DNA of 64,000 nt, from contig JAIMKW010000005.1 of the NCBI GenBank assembly GCA_020692215.1, forward strand, positions 124,001 through 188,000, read 5' to 3'. This DNA is from Sandarakinorhabdus sp. Lineage in GTDB: Bacteria > Pseudomonadota > Alphaproteobacteria > Sphingomonadales > Sphingomonadaceae. The notes beneath the pieces are model-generated. The model saw only the letters and a program-made list of their open reading frames with translations, did no database searches and had not been told where the DNA came from. The position numbers and the translations under genes are program-made. Every line of letters starts with the position of its first letter. The first letter of the stretch is position 1. Positions 16,939-25,344 of the stretch are shown piece by piece.

Positions 16939-17160
16939 ATGCTGACAAAGCGATCCTTCACCATCCAGGGCCATCGGACCTCTGTTGCGCTTGAGCCGGA
17001 CTTCTGGGCGGCGTTTGATGCGGCTGTGGCGGAGGCGGGGATGACACCCACCGGGTGGATCACCGCCCTGGACGAGGCGCGAACCACGCCGCTGGCGAGT
17101 GCGATCCGGGTGGCGCTGCTCAGGCGGGCGCAGGATGGGCGAGGAGCCCGAGACCAATAA
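16939..17160 (+). CDS. Small ribbon-helix-helix protein
   Basis: A 73-residue protein that reads as an RHH_4-type ribbon-helix-helix domain: a basic beta strand (KRSFTIQGHRTSVALEPDFWAAFDAAVAEAGM) followed by two helices with WITALDEART and SAIRVALLRRAQ. Such proteins are common in alphaproteobacteria and usually bind DNA as dimers; their targets are mostly unknown. The ATG at 16939 gives a full domain. Its last 41 bases overlap the convergent NUDIX gene. Confidence 0.75.
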   Translation: MLTKRSFTIQGHRTSVALEPDFWAAFDAAVAEAGMTPTGWITALDEARTTPLASAIRVALLRRAQDGRGARDQ

Positions 17161-17659
17161 GCAGCCGGGTGTCGATGGCGCAGCCGCGGGCCCGGGCCGA
17201 TTCAAGGAAGGCAGGAAGATCTGCCAGCGGGACGACATGGGGGGTTATGCCTTCGCTTGCTGTTCCGCCGCCCGGGCCGGTTCTGGTGAGCCCTGTTGCG
17301 CGGTACAGGTGGAAGATCTCGCCCACCATGCCCGGCGACGAGGCGAATTCGCCGATGCTTTCCCAGTGCGCGGCCTCGTAGCCGGTTTCTTCGAGCAGTT
17401 CGCGCCGGGCCGAGGTGAAGGTGGATTCCCCTTTGGTTTCATCGCCAACGAGGCCGGCCGGAAGTTCGATGCAGGATTTGCCCAGCGGCGGGCGATACTG
17501 TTCGACAAGGATGATTTCGCGCGTGCAGGTGAGGGCGAGGATAACGGCTGCTTCGATGCCGCCCACCCGCTTCACATATTCCCAGCGCCCTGCCGAGCCC
17601 CAGGGCGCGACGCGCATTTCGAGGAACCAGCCGCTCCAGACCGTTTCCTCGCCCTTCAC
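17120..17659 (-). CDS. NUDIX hydrolase, ADP-ribose pyrophosphatase type
   Basis: The 179-residue protein contains a complete Nudix box at residues 72-94, with the required Gly at 72, Glu at 78 and RELLEETGY at its end, preceded by VEQYRPPLGKSCIELPAGLVGD, which is typical of ADP-ribose pyrophosphatases of the NudF group. It probably hydrolyses ADP-ribose or a similar nucleoside diphosphate derivative. Its ATG overlaps the stop of the acyl-CoA dehydrogenase gene, so it is the last gene of a three-gene operon, and its 3' end overlaps the convergent ribbon-helix-helix gene by 41 bp. Confidence 0.88.
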   Translation of the reverse strand: MKGEETVWSGWFLEMRVAPWGSAGRWEYVKRVGGIEAAVILALTCTREIILVEQYRPPLGKSCIELPAGLVGDETKGESTFTSARRELLEETGYEAAHWESIGEFASSPGMVGEIFHLYRATGLTRTGPGGGTASEGITPHVVPLADLPAFLESARARGCAIDTRLLIGLGLLAHPAPA

Positions 17660-18894
17660 TCGGCGGCTTTCACATAGGGAATGGGCAGGCCATCTGCCGT
17701 GGGGGTGGCGGTGAATTCGCTGCCCGAGCGCATGAGCTGGCGGCCGATGGCATATTTGTGCACTTCGGTGGGGCCATCGTAGAGGCGGAAGGCGCGCATG
17801 TCGCGGTAGATCATCTCGACCACGGTTTCATCGGTGACGCCGATTCCGCCGAGCACCTGGACGCAGCGATCGGCGACCTTGAACAGACGCTCGGAGATTT
17901 CCGCCTTGGCGATCGAGCTTTCGTGGCGGCCCTTGACGCCCTGATCCATCAGCCAGGCCGTTTGCCAGATGAGGAGGCGGCTGACCTTCAGGTCGATTTC
18001 GTTTTCGGCGAGCATGAAGGACACGCCCTGATGTTCGCCGAGCGGTTTGCCGAAGGCGGTGCGGGTGCGGGCGTGCTGGATGGCGATATCGTGAGCGCGG
18101 GCGGCAGCGCCCAGCCAGCGCATGCAATGGGTCATCCGGGCAGGCGCAAGGCGCATCTGGGCGTAGCGGAAGGCTTCCCCGATGTTGCCCAGCAAGGCAG
18201 CCTTTGGAAGCCGCAGATTGTTGAAGCGCACGACGCCATGGCCCTCGACATAGTTTCGGTCCATCGAGTTCATGATGCGCTCGATCTCTATCCCCGGTGT
18301 GCCGCCTTCGCAGAGGAACAGAGTGGGGCCATCGGCGCCATAGGCATTGGGGGCGACGCGGGCCATGATGATCCAGGTTTTCGCGCCATTGGCCCCGGTG
18401 ATCAGCCATTTCAGTCCGTTGATGGTGAAATGCGTGCCATCGAAGACAGCTTCGGTTTTCAGCTGGGCGGGATCAGAGCCGGCGCCATCGGGCTCTGTCA
18501 TCGCGAAGACCGACCGCTGGCGGCCTTCGACGACCGGGCGGAGATAGTGTTCGGCCTGTTCGGGCGTGGTGATCTTCGACAGGATGAACATGTTTCCTTC
18601 ATCGGGCGCGGCGCAGTTCATGGCGACGGGGCCGAGCGTGGACCAGCCAGCGGCTTCGAGGACCACTGCGGCTTCGATATGGCTGAGGCCCATTCCGCCG
18701 AAGCTTTTGGGGGTCTGGAGCGACAGCAGCCCGGCGGCGCGCGCCTTTTCGATCATCTCCTGGCGCATGGCATCGGTTGGGCCGTGCTGGGTAAGGCGCG
18801 GGTCGCGCTCGTAGGGGATGATCTCTGTCTGCACGAAGTGGCGGACGCGCTGCGCCAGGGCTGCCAGTTCGGCGGGAATGGAAAAGTCTATCAT
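17656..18894 (-). CDS. Acyl-CoA dehydrogenase, ACAD10/11-like
   Basis: A 412-residue FAD-dependent acyl-CoA dehydrogenase that introduces a trans double bond in acyl-CoA. It has the family landmarks SFGGMGLSHIEAAVVLEAAG, the FAD-binding FAMTEPDGAGSDPAQL, ITGANGAKTWIIMARV, and the C-terminal VLGGIGVTDETVVEMIYRDMRAFRLYDGPTEVHKYAIGRQL. The last motif and the length are as in the dehydrogenase half of ACAD10 and ACAD11. It overlaps an aminoglycoside-phosphotransferase-like kinase gene upstream by four bases and the NUDIX gene downstream by four. Confidence 0.92.
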   Translation of the reverse strand: MIDFSIPAELAALAQRVRHFVQTEIIPYERDPRLTQHGPTDAMRQEMIEKARAAGLLSLQTPKSFGGMGLSHIEAAVVLEAAGWSTLGPVAMNCAAPDEGNMFILSKITTPEQAEHYLRPVVEGRQRSVFAMTEPDGAGSDPAQLKTEAVFDGTHFTINGLKWLITGANGAKTWIIMARVAPNAYGADGPTLFLCEGGTPGIEIERIMNSMDRNYVEGHGVVRFNNLRLPKAALLGNIGEAFRYAQMRLAPARMTHCMRWLGAAARAHDIAIQHARTRTAFGKPLGEHQGVSFMLAENEIDLKVSRLLIWQTAWLMDQGVKGRHESSIAKAEISERLFKVADRCVQVLGGIGVTDETVVEMIYRDMRAFRLYDGPTEVHKYAIGRQLMRSGSEFTATPTADGLPIPYVKAAE

Positions 18895-19928
18895 GCTGTG
18901 TCTCCGAAATGTTCGAGCGCGTGCTGTAGGATGGCGCCGGCGAGGGGTTCAAAGCCCGTGTAGCGCGTGCCGGTGAGAGACCCCTGCTGCCACAAGCGAT
19001 AGAGTTGCATCCAGGCGGTGGCGAGGCGGAGGCGGGCGAGGCCGAGATGCCAGCCGAGATCGGGCGGGGTCTGGCCTGCGGCCTGCCTGTAGGCCTGGAC
19101 GACATCGGCGCGTGTGGGCCAGCCTGGCAGCAGGCTGGGCACGGCTTCGAGGCTGTGGGTGGCGTGCGGGTCTGCGGGTTCGATCCAGTAGGACAGGAGA
19201 ACCGCGAGATCGAAGGCGGGTGGGCCCAATGTTCCCATGTCCCAATCGATCAGGGCCGTTGCGCGCTTTCGGGCCGGATCGACGAGAAGATTGTCGAACT
19301 TCGGGTCCATGTGGAGAAGCCGGGGTGGAGGATCGGGCGGGAGCGATTCGGCAAGGCGGGCGAGGAGCGGGGCGAGGGCCGGCGGGGCTTCGGCCGCGAA
19401 GGCGGCCTCGGCGCGCTTTGCCCAACCGCGGAGCTGGCGTTCGGCAAAGCCGGTTGGCCGGGCGAGATCTGCAAGGTTGATGGCGGCTGGATCGAGCGCG
19501 TGGAGGGATGCAAGCGCTTCGGCCAGTTCGGCCAGCATCCAGCGGGCATCGGCACGGGTCAGCTGAGGTGGAAGTGTGCCGCCGACAGCGATGCCCGGGC
19601 GCCATTCCAGGAGCTGAAACGGGACTCCGATGACCAGGATATCGGTGCAGAGGTGGTGGTGGCGGGGGGCGAGGGCATAGGCTGGTGCCAGAGCTGTCAG
19701 CACTTTGGCTTCACGGGCCATATCCGACGCGCCGTGGGCGAGCTGGCCGCCCGGGGGGCGGCGGAAGACAGCAGGCGCGCCATCGAGCGTGACCTGATAG
19801 TTGAGGTTTGCAAGGCCTCCGGCGAACTGGCGCGGTGGGGCTGAAAGATCGAGCCTGTGGCCGTGCCTTGCAAGATGGGCCGCGATGGCGGGCCAGTTCT
19901 GCGGAATCGATTGTGCCCTGTATGCCAT
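18891..19928 (-). CDS. APH-family small-molecule kinase, ACAD10/11 N-terminal type
   Basis: A 345-residue protein-kinase-like phosphotransferase. The ATP site is suggested by FAGGLANLNYQVTLDGAPAVFRRPP, the catalytic loop by LLHMDPKFDNLLVD (HxDxxxxN), and the metal site by LIDWDMGTLGPPAFDLA. This subgroup is the one fused to acyl-CoA dehydrogenase in vertebrate ACAD10 and ACAD11; here the dehydrogenase is the next gene with a four-base overlap. The protein is therefore more likely to phosphorylate a hydroxyacyl-CoA than an antibiotic. It is divergent from the deacetylase gene. Confidence 0.88.
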   Translation of the reverse strand: MAYRAQSIPQNWPAIAAHLARHGHRLDLSAPPRQFAGGLANLNYQVTLDGAPAVFRRPPGGQLAHGASDMAREAKVLTALAPAYALAPRHHHLCTDILVIGVPFQLLEWRPGIAVGGTLPPQLTRADARWMLAELAEALASLHALDPAAINLADLARPTGFAERQLRGWAKRAEAAFAAEAPPALAPLLARLAESLPPDPPPRLLHMDPKFDNLLVDPARKRATALIDWDMGTLGPPAFDLAVLLSYWIEPADPHATHSLEAVPSLLPGWPTRADVVQAYRQAAGQTPPDLGWHLGLARLRLATAWMQLYRLWQQGSLTGTRYTGFEPLAGAILQHALEHFGDTA

Positions 19929-19999
19929 GCCGCCCTGTTGCCGGGGGTTGCGCAGAGATGCAACGCGGGGTTAGGTTTCGCGCGGAATTGTCCGGACAA

Positions 20000-20878
20000 A
20001 TGGGAATTGCGATGCTGCAGGAGCGTATGGACTGGCCGGGTGGGGCGAAGATTGCCCTTTCCGTTGTCGTCAATGTGGAAGAAGGCTCGGAAATGACCGT
20101 TGCCCGGGGCGACCGGGGCATGGAGCCGGTGGACGAGCTGGGCGTGTTCGTGAAAGCGCCGATCCGCAATTACGGCAATGAGAGCAATTATCTCTATGGA
20201 ATCAAGGCCGGCGCGCCGCGCGTGGTTGAGCTGCTGGAGCGATTCCAGATCATGGCGAGCTGGACAGTGGCGGCGATGAGCCTGGAAAATCATCCTGCGA
20301 TTGCCGAGGCGATCCGGGCGCTGGGGCATGAGCCTGTAAGCCATGGCTGGCGGTGGATTCACCAGTTCAAGTTCGACGAGGCCGGCGAGCGGGACTTCAT
20401 TGCCAGGGCCAGCGACAGTATCGAGAAGACAACGGGCACGCGCCCTGCGGGATGGCTGAGCCGCTATCTGCACACACCGCAGACCCGGCGGCTGCTGATC
20501 GAGGCCGGCTATCGATACCATATGGATGATTATTCGGGCGATGTGCCCTTCTGGGACCGGGAGACGGTTGCAGGGCGGCCGATCGTGATCATGCCCTACA
20601 GCCTTGACACCAACGACATGAAGATGTGGACCGACCCGGCTTATACGCCGCGCGCCTGGCTGGATTATGCGATTACGACATTCGATCAGCTGTATCGCGA
20701 AGGCGAGGCCGGCGCGCCCAAGATGATGAGCCTGGGCCTGCACCTGCGGATCATCGGCCGGCCGGGGCGGATCTGGGCGCTGGAGGAATTCCTGCGCCAT
20801 GTGCGGTCGAGAGAGGGCATATGGGTGGCGAGCAGGGGCGAGATTGCCGCGCATTTTGCAGGCGCGCGCCCGGCCTGA
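20000..20878 (+). CDS. Polysaccharide deacetylase family protein, PuuE-like
   Basis: A carbohydrate-esterase-4 fold protein of about 292 residues. The region from ERMDWPGGAKIALSVVVNVEEGSE through GNESNYLYGIKAGAPRVVELLERFQIMASWTVAAMSLE and EPVSHGWRWIHQ is typical of the PuuE/allantoinase-like branch, in which the metal site differs from classical chitin deacetylases. It may act on allantoin or a similar amide rather than on a polysaccharide. Possible starts lie at 19958, 20000 and 20012; I give the middle one. It is divergent from the kinase gene and ends 6 bp before the convergent crystallin-fold gene. Confidence 0.85.
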   Translation: MGIAMLQERMDWPGGAKIALSVVVNVEEGSEMTVARGDRGMEPVDELGVFVKAPIRNYGNESNYLYGIKAGAPRVVELLERFQIMASWTVAAMSLENHPAIAEAIRALGHEPVSHGWRWIHQFKFDEAGERDFIARASDSIEKTTGTRPAGWLSRYLHTPQTRRLLIEAGYRYHMDDYSGDVPFWDRETVAGRPIVIMPYSLDTNDMKMWTDPAYTPRAWLDYAITTFDQLYREGEAGAPKMMSLGLHLRIIGRPGRIWALEEFLRHVRSREGIWVASRGEIAAHFAGARPA

Positions 20879-20884
20879 GGGCGA

Positions 20885-21298
20885 TCAGGCCTGGGGCGGC
20901 TCGGGCGGCTTTTCTTCCGGCAACTTCGGCGGAGCCGGCCCCGCCTTGGGCTGTTTGGGCGCCGGCAACGCGACGGGGCGGGCAGACCGGACGGTGCCGC
21001 TGAAGCTGCGGTGCAGGCTCAGCTTGCTGGCGTCGGCCGAGATTTCGTCGCACCGGCCGCCGAAGAAGGGGCGCGCACAGATAATCCATGGCCCGCCGAT
21101 GATGCGCACCGACCTTGGCGAGAAGCTGATGTTGGAATTGGAATCCTGCAGTATCATGCTGGGACCGGCAAAGTTGCGATCGCGGTAGAGCGCGAGTTCG
21201 CCCGGTTTCCCGGCATCTTGCGGAACCGATTGCGCGGATGTCTGTGCTGCCAGGATGCCCGCCAGAGCGAGCGGGATCAGTATCCGGACCGGACGCAC
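20885..21298 (-). CDS. Secreted beta/gamma-crystallin-like protein, short form
   Basis: A 137-residue protein with a signal peptide (hydrophobic residues 5-19, then AQTSAQS). The following 75 residues read as a single crystallin fold: ALYRDRNFAGPSMILQDSNSNI, a strand with VRIIGGPWIICARPFFGGRC and a closing LSLHRSFSGTVRSARPV. The last 30 residues are Pro/Lys rich. It is probably periplasmic or surface-associated; calcium binding is known for some of this family but is not evident here. It overlaps the upstream paralogue by 22 bp. Confidence 0.75.
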   Translation of the reverse strand: MRPVRILIPLALAGILAAQTSAQSVPQDAGKPGELALYRDRNFAGPSMILQDSNSNISFSPRSVRIIGGPWIICARPFFGGRCDEISADASKLSLHRSFSGTVRSARPVALPAPKQPKAGPAPPKLPEEKPPEPPQA

Positions 21299-21882
21299 AG
21301 GACATCGGCGAGATAGATACGGCGATTGACGGTTTCCATGCGCTCGTACGCGGAGCCGTTCCAGCCGACAGAGCGGCAGAAACGATCGGCATTCTGGGAC
21401 GCGCAGGCGGATGTTGCGTTGCCGCCGGGGCAGGCCTGGACGCGGGCGCTGTTGGGGCGGTTGGCTTGGCGCGGCGCCGGGAAATACTCGGACGCCATGC
21501 CGCGCAGGCTTTGCTGCCCGCTCCCGCCACCGCCGCCGGGAGGCGGGCTGTAGGTGACAGGGCGCATCGACTGGAGAGGGCCGGCCCAGTTGTGGGCGCG
21601 GCGAAGATCGGATGTGGATTGAAGAACGGTGATGCAGGTGCCGCGGAAGTTGGGTTGCGAGCAGAGCTCCCAGTCGCCGCGGGCAATGCGGATCGAATAA
21701 ACGGGGAAGTTGAGCCGGAGGTTGGGATTGGCGCTTTCCACCGCGACGGCCGGGCCACGGAAACTGGTGTCGCGGTAAATCGTGGCGGACGCATTCTGGG
21801 CCATGGCAGCCGATGCTGTCAGGCCGATGGCGGCTGCCGACAGAACAACCAGGGTTCGACCTGTGATTCCAGAAACACTCAT
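21277..21882 (-). CDS. Secreted beta/gamma-crystallin-like protein, long form
   Basis: A 201-residue exported protein. Residues 1-28 form a signal peptide ending in AMA. Residues 32-110 repeat the crystallin pattern of the downstream gene (IYRDTSFRGPAVAVESANPNL, then SIRIARGDWELCSQPNFRGTCITVLQ and AGPLQSMRPV). After a Gly-rich linker a Cys-containing C-terminal part follows (ARVQACPGGNATSACASQNADRFCRSVGWNGSAYERMETVNRRIYLADVLCVRSGY) with five cysteines, which I do not recognise as a named domain. The two genes look like a tandem duplication in which only this copy carries the extra domain. Confidence 0.75.
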   Translation of the reverse strand: MSVSGITGRTLVVLSAAAIGLTASAAMAQNASATIYRDTSFRGPAVAVESANPNLRLNFPVYSIRIARGDWELCSQPNFRGTCITVLQSTSDLRRAHNWAGPLQSMRPVTYSPPPGGGGGSGQQSLRGMASEYFPAPRQANRPNSARVQACPGGNATSACASQNADRFCRSVGWNGSAYERMETVNRRIYLADVLCVRSGY

Positions 21883-22027
21883 GCTTTTATCCTTCGACCA
21901 TTTCCAATGCTAGCCTGCTCTGTCGCGGGTTGGAAAGACAGAAAAGAGGGCAGACAGACGTTGGGATGCTTCCTAGAACAAGGGGCATAAGGATTGGGAG
22001 GCTGCAGTGGGTGGATTCAAGGGGAGC

Positions 22028-23962
22028 ATGTGCAAGGGCGCCGCGCTTTTTGCCGTTGCCGTCGCATTGATGCCGATGCCTGAAGCAGCGGCGGCTGCCG
22101 CTTCGGCCGTGACTGAAGCGACTCGCTTGGCAAATGCCAAGGCAGCGGCTGCGCTGCCGGCAGACGATGGTGAGGACGCCGATTTTGCATCGCGCGGGTT
22201 CATCGGAACCCACCTCGCGCCTTCGATTCCGCGCGATGACGGCAAGGGAACTGCCTGGGATTTCGCGGCCCTCGATGCCCTGAAGGGCCCGGTTCCAGCC
22301 ACTGTGGAGCCATCCTTGTGGCGGCATTCGCTGCTGCTGGCGAAGCACGGGCTCTTCAAGGTTCGGGACCGGGTGTATCAGGTTCGCGGGTTCGACATTT
22401 CGGTGATGACGGTAATCGTTGGCGACAGCGGCTATATCATTGTCGATCCGCTCACGACGACCGAGACGGCGCGTGCGGCCTTTCAGCTGGTGAAGCGGCA
22501 TCTGGGTGACAGGCCTGTGAAAGCGGTGATTTATACGCACAGCCATGGCGACCATTTCGGCGGGGTGCTGGGCGTTGTCGACCCGGCGGACGTTGCAGCC
22601 GGGCGGGTGGCGATTCTGGCGCCTGACGGGTTCCTGGAGCATGCGGTTTCGGAGAATCTGATTGCCGGAAATGCCATGGCGCGGCGGGCGATCTATCAGT
22701 TTGGAATCCCGCTGCCGCTGTCGGCTGACGGCAAGGTTTCGAACGGGATCGGACCGGCGCTTTCCAGTGGCACGCTATCCTTGCTGCCGCCGACCGACCT
22801 GATCCTGAAAACCGGCGATGTTCGGACGCTGGATGGGGTGGCGTTCGAGTTTCAGGTGACGCCGGACACCGAGGCACCGGCGGAGATGAACTTTTATCTT
22901 CCGCAATTCCGGCTGTTGTGCCTGGCGGAGAATGCCAATGTGACATTGCACAATGTGCTGACGCCCAGAGGCGCCCTGGTGCGGGACAGCAAGGGCTGGG
23001 CGGACGGGTTGACGGATGCGCTGCGGCTGTTCGGCGAACGATCCGATATCATGGTGACGAGCCATGGCTGGCCGCGCTTTGGCAATGACCGGGTGACAGC
23101 CTTCATCGCGGAGCACCGGGATGCCTATAAGTATCTGCACGACCAGAGTGTGCGGCTGATGAACAAGGGGGCGACGATGGCCGAGGTGGGAGAGGCCATT
23201 GCGCTTCCGCCGGTGCTTTCGAAGCGGTGGTTCAACCGCGGCTATTATGGAACGATGAACCACAATGCCAAGGCGGTCTATCAGCGGTATCTGGGCTGGT
23301 ATTCGGGCAACCCTGCCGAGCTTCACCGGCACCCGCCCGAGGCGATCGGCAGCCGCTATGTGGAGGCAATGGGCGGTTCGGAGCGGGTGCTTGCACTGGC
23401 GCGGACGGCGCATGCGGCGGGCGATTATCGCTGGGCAGCGACCTTGCTGGACCATCTGCTGTTTGCAGGGAGCAGGGATGCCGATGCGAAGGCCTTGCTT
23501 GCGGACACTTACAGGCAGATGGCCTTTTCCGTTGAGGGGTCGCTTTGGCGCAACATGTATCTGACGGCGGCCCATGAACTGGAGAAAGGGCCTGTCGCGG
23601 CCCCGGGCACCGGGCTGGGCATGGCGCGGTTCATCCCTACATCGATGCTGCTGGATCTGATGGCCGTGCGGCTGGTGCCCGAGCGGGCACCTGCCGTGCC
23701 GTTCAGCATGGCGCTGGTGTTCCCGGATGCGGGCGAGCGGCATCTGGTGCAGATCCGCAATGGGGTGATGGTGCATGAGGCGGGTGTTGCCGATGCTGCC
23801 GATGTGACCGTGACGATGCCGCGCGCGGCATTTCTGCGAGCGCTTGCGGGTGGTGGTGCTGGCGGTGCGGAACCGAGAATAGAGGGGCAGGCTGCGCTTT
23901 TGCCGCTGTTCCTGGGGCTGTTCGAGACGCCGCCTGCGGACTTTGCAATCGTGACGCCCTGA
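22028..23962 (+). CDS. Alkyl/aryl sulfatase, SdsA-type metallo-beta-lactamase fold
   Basis: A 644-residue enzyme expected to cleave alkyl sulfates such as dodecyl sulfate. It has a signal peptide (residues 1-22), the metallo-beta-lactamase motif THSHGDHFGG that binds two zinc ions, and further ligands in EMNFYLPQFRLLCLAENANVTLHN and TSHGWPR. The middle domain with HRDAYKYLHDQSVRLMNKG and NRGYYGTMNHNAKAVYQRYLGWYSGNPAELH is the dimerisation domain, and the C-terminal third is the SCP2-like substrate domain. The ATG at 22028 follows an AAGGGGAG ribosome site; a GTG at 22007 is less likely. Confidence 0.92.
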   Translation: MCKGAALFAVAVALMPMPEAAAAAASAVTEATRLANAKAAAALPADDGEDADFASRGFIGTHLAPSIPRDDGKGTAWDFAALDALKGPVPATVEPSLWRHSLLLAKHGLFKVRDRVYQVRGFDISVMTVIVGDSGYIIVDPLTTTETARAAFQLVKRHLGDRPVKAVIYTHSHGDHFGGVLGVVDPADVAAGRVAILAPDGFLEHAVSENLIAGNAMARRAIYQFGIPLPLSADGKVSNGIGPALSSGTLSLLPPTDLILKTGDVRTLDGVAFEFQVTPDTEAPAEMNFYLPQFRLLCLAENANVTLHNVLTPRGALVRDSKGWADGLTDALRLFGERSDIMVTSHGWPRFGNDRVTAFIAEHRDAYKYLHDQSVRLMNKGATMAEVGEAIALPPVLSKRWFNRGYYGTMNHNAKAVYQRYLGWYSGNPAELHRHPPEAIGSRYVEAMGGSERVLALARTAHAAGDYRWAATLLDHLLFAGSRDADAKALLADTYRQMAFSVEGSLWRNMYLTAAHELEKGPVAAPGTGLGMARFIPTSMLLDLMAVRLVPERAPAVPFSMALVFPDAGERHLVQIRNGVMVHEAGVADAADVTVTMPRAAFLRALAGGGAGGAEPRIEGQAALLPLFLGLFETPPADFAIVTP

Positions 23963-24007
23963 ACCCGGCCGGGTTCAAACGCCGGGTTCACACGCCGGGT
24001 TCACACA
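23961..24007. repeat. Palindrome and three 13-bp tandem repeats between convergent genes
   Basis: A perfect 16-bp palindrome, GAACCCGGCCGGGTTC (23961-23976), runs into three consecutive 13-bp units of the form CCGGGTTCAMACR (23969-24007). The palindrome overlaps the sulfatase stop and the third unit contains the chrA stop codon. The palindrome could form a terminator-like hairpin for the sulfatase gene but has no T-tract. The tandem units may have grown by slippage. Confidence 0.85.
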
Positions 24008-25338
24008 AGGCCGGCATAGCCGAGCAGAAGACCCGCCATGGCCGTGCCGCCGAGCAGCGGGAGAAGGCCTGCCTTGAAGCGCAGCGCAGCGACAAGAGCG
24101 GCCAGCGACAGGAGGATGGCGGGCCAGTCTGCCGAGGCGGGGACGGGCCATTGGAAGGCGGTTCCGGCAATGGTGGAAGGCCGGTGCTGGGTGAACAGGC
24201 TGTGGAGGGCGAACCACAGGGCGAGGTTGGCGATGACCCCGACAACAGCCGCTGTGACGGCTGTGAGGGCAGCGGAAAGCGCGCGGTTTGCGCGCAGGCG
24301 TTCGGACCAGGGTGCACCGAGGAAGATCCAGGCGAAACAGGGCATGAAGGTGACCCAGACGGTGATGGTTGCGCCGAGCGTGCCGGCGATGAGCGGATGG
24401 AGCAGGCCCGGATCGCGGTAGGCGGCGAGGAAGCCAACGAACTGAAGAACGAGAATCAGCGGGCCGGGGGTGGTTTCGGCCATTCCGAGGCCATCGAGCA
24501 TTTCGCCGGGCTTGAGCCAGCTGAATTGTTCGACGGCCGCCTGCGCGACCCAGGCGAGAACGGCATAGGCGCCGCCGAAGGTGAGGACTGCAAGCTTCGA
24601 AAAGAAGGTTGCGAGGAGGGTGAAGACATGATCGGGGCCGAGCAGAAGGACGATGAAGGCGACGGGGGCAAGCCATAGCCCTAGAAAAGCGATCCCGGTC
24701 AGCAGGGCGCCGCGTGTGGATGGGGGTGGAAGGGTTCGCGCGGAGTTGGCGTTTGCGTGGCCGATGACGCCGGCAAAAGCCCGGGATCCGGCACTGCTGG
24801 CGGCATAGCCAATGATGGCGGCTGCGAGGATGACCAGCGGGAAGGGGATGGCGAAGACGAAGATCGCGATGAAGGCGAGGATGGCGACGGCTGCCAGCGA
24901 GCGGTTTCCGACGAGGCGGGAGCCCATGCGGACGAGCGCCTGGGCGATGAGGGCGATGACTGCGGCGCGCAGGCCGAAGAACAGGGCTTCGACGACAGGG
25001 AGTTTGCCGAGTTTGACGTAGAGAATGGAGAGCGCGAGGATTGCGAGGAACCCCGGGAGGATGAACAGGGTTCCGGCAATGATCCCGCCCGTCACGCCGT
25101 TGAGGCGCCAGCCGATGTAGGTTGCGAGTTGCTGCGCCTCTGGGCCGGGGAGGAGCATGCAATAGTTGAGCGCGTGCAGGAAGCTGCCTTCATCGACCAG
25201 CTTCCTTTCATCCACCAGTTCGCGGTGCATCAGGGCGATCTGGCCGGCGGGGCCACCGAAGGAGAGAAGGCCGATTCGCGCCCAGAGGGCCGTGCTTTCG
25301 CGCAACGGAATCGCTGGTGTTGGCGGCTGTTCGTGCAC
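24001..25338 (-). CDS. chrA: Chromate transporter ChrA, long two-domain form
   Basis: A 445-residue CHR-family membrane protein that exports chromate. Two homologous halves are visible: the first begins FGGPAGQIALMHRELV and contains LLPGPEAQQLATYIGWRLNG, and the second begins FGGAYAVLAWVAQAAVE with TTPGPLILVLQFVGFLAAY. About ten hydrophobic segments are present. The start is GTG at 25338, 6 bp after the Rrf2 stop, so regulator and transporter are co-transcribed. The stop lies inside a short tandem repeat. Transport of sulfate or another oxyanion is possible. Confidence 0.93.
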   Translation of the reverse strand: MHEQPPTPAIPLRESTALWARIGLLSFGGPAGQIALMHRELVDERKLVDEGSFLHALNYCMLLPGPEAQQLATYIGWRLNGVTGGIIAGTLFILPGFLAILALSILYVKLGKLPVVEALFFGLRAAVIALIAQALVRMGSRLVGNRSLAAVAILAFIAIFVFAIPFPLVILAAAIIGYAASSAGSRAFAGVIGHANANSARTLPPPSTRGALLTGIAFLGLWLAPVAFIVLLLGPDHVFTLLATFFSKLAVLTFGGAYAVLAWVAQAAVEQFSWLKPGEMLDGLGMAETTPGPLILVLQFVGFLAAYRDPGLLHPLIAGTLGATITVWVTFMPCFAWIFLGAPWSERLRANRALSAALTAVTAAVVGVIANLALWFALHSLFTQHRPSTIAGTAFQWPVPASADWPAILLSLAALVAALRFKAGLLPLLGGTAMAGLLLGYAGLV

Positions 25339-25344
25339 CGTAGG

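Noticed and set aside
18891..19928. Aminoglycoside resistance gene
   Set aside because: The kinase belongs to the ACAD10/11-associated branch and overlaps an acyl-CoA dehydrogenase gene, so an antibiotic substrate is unlikely.
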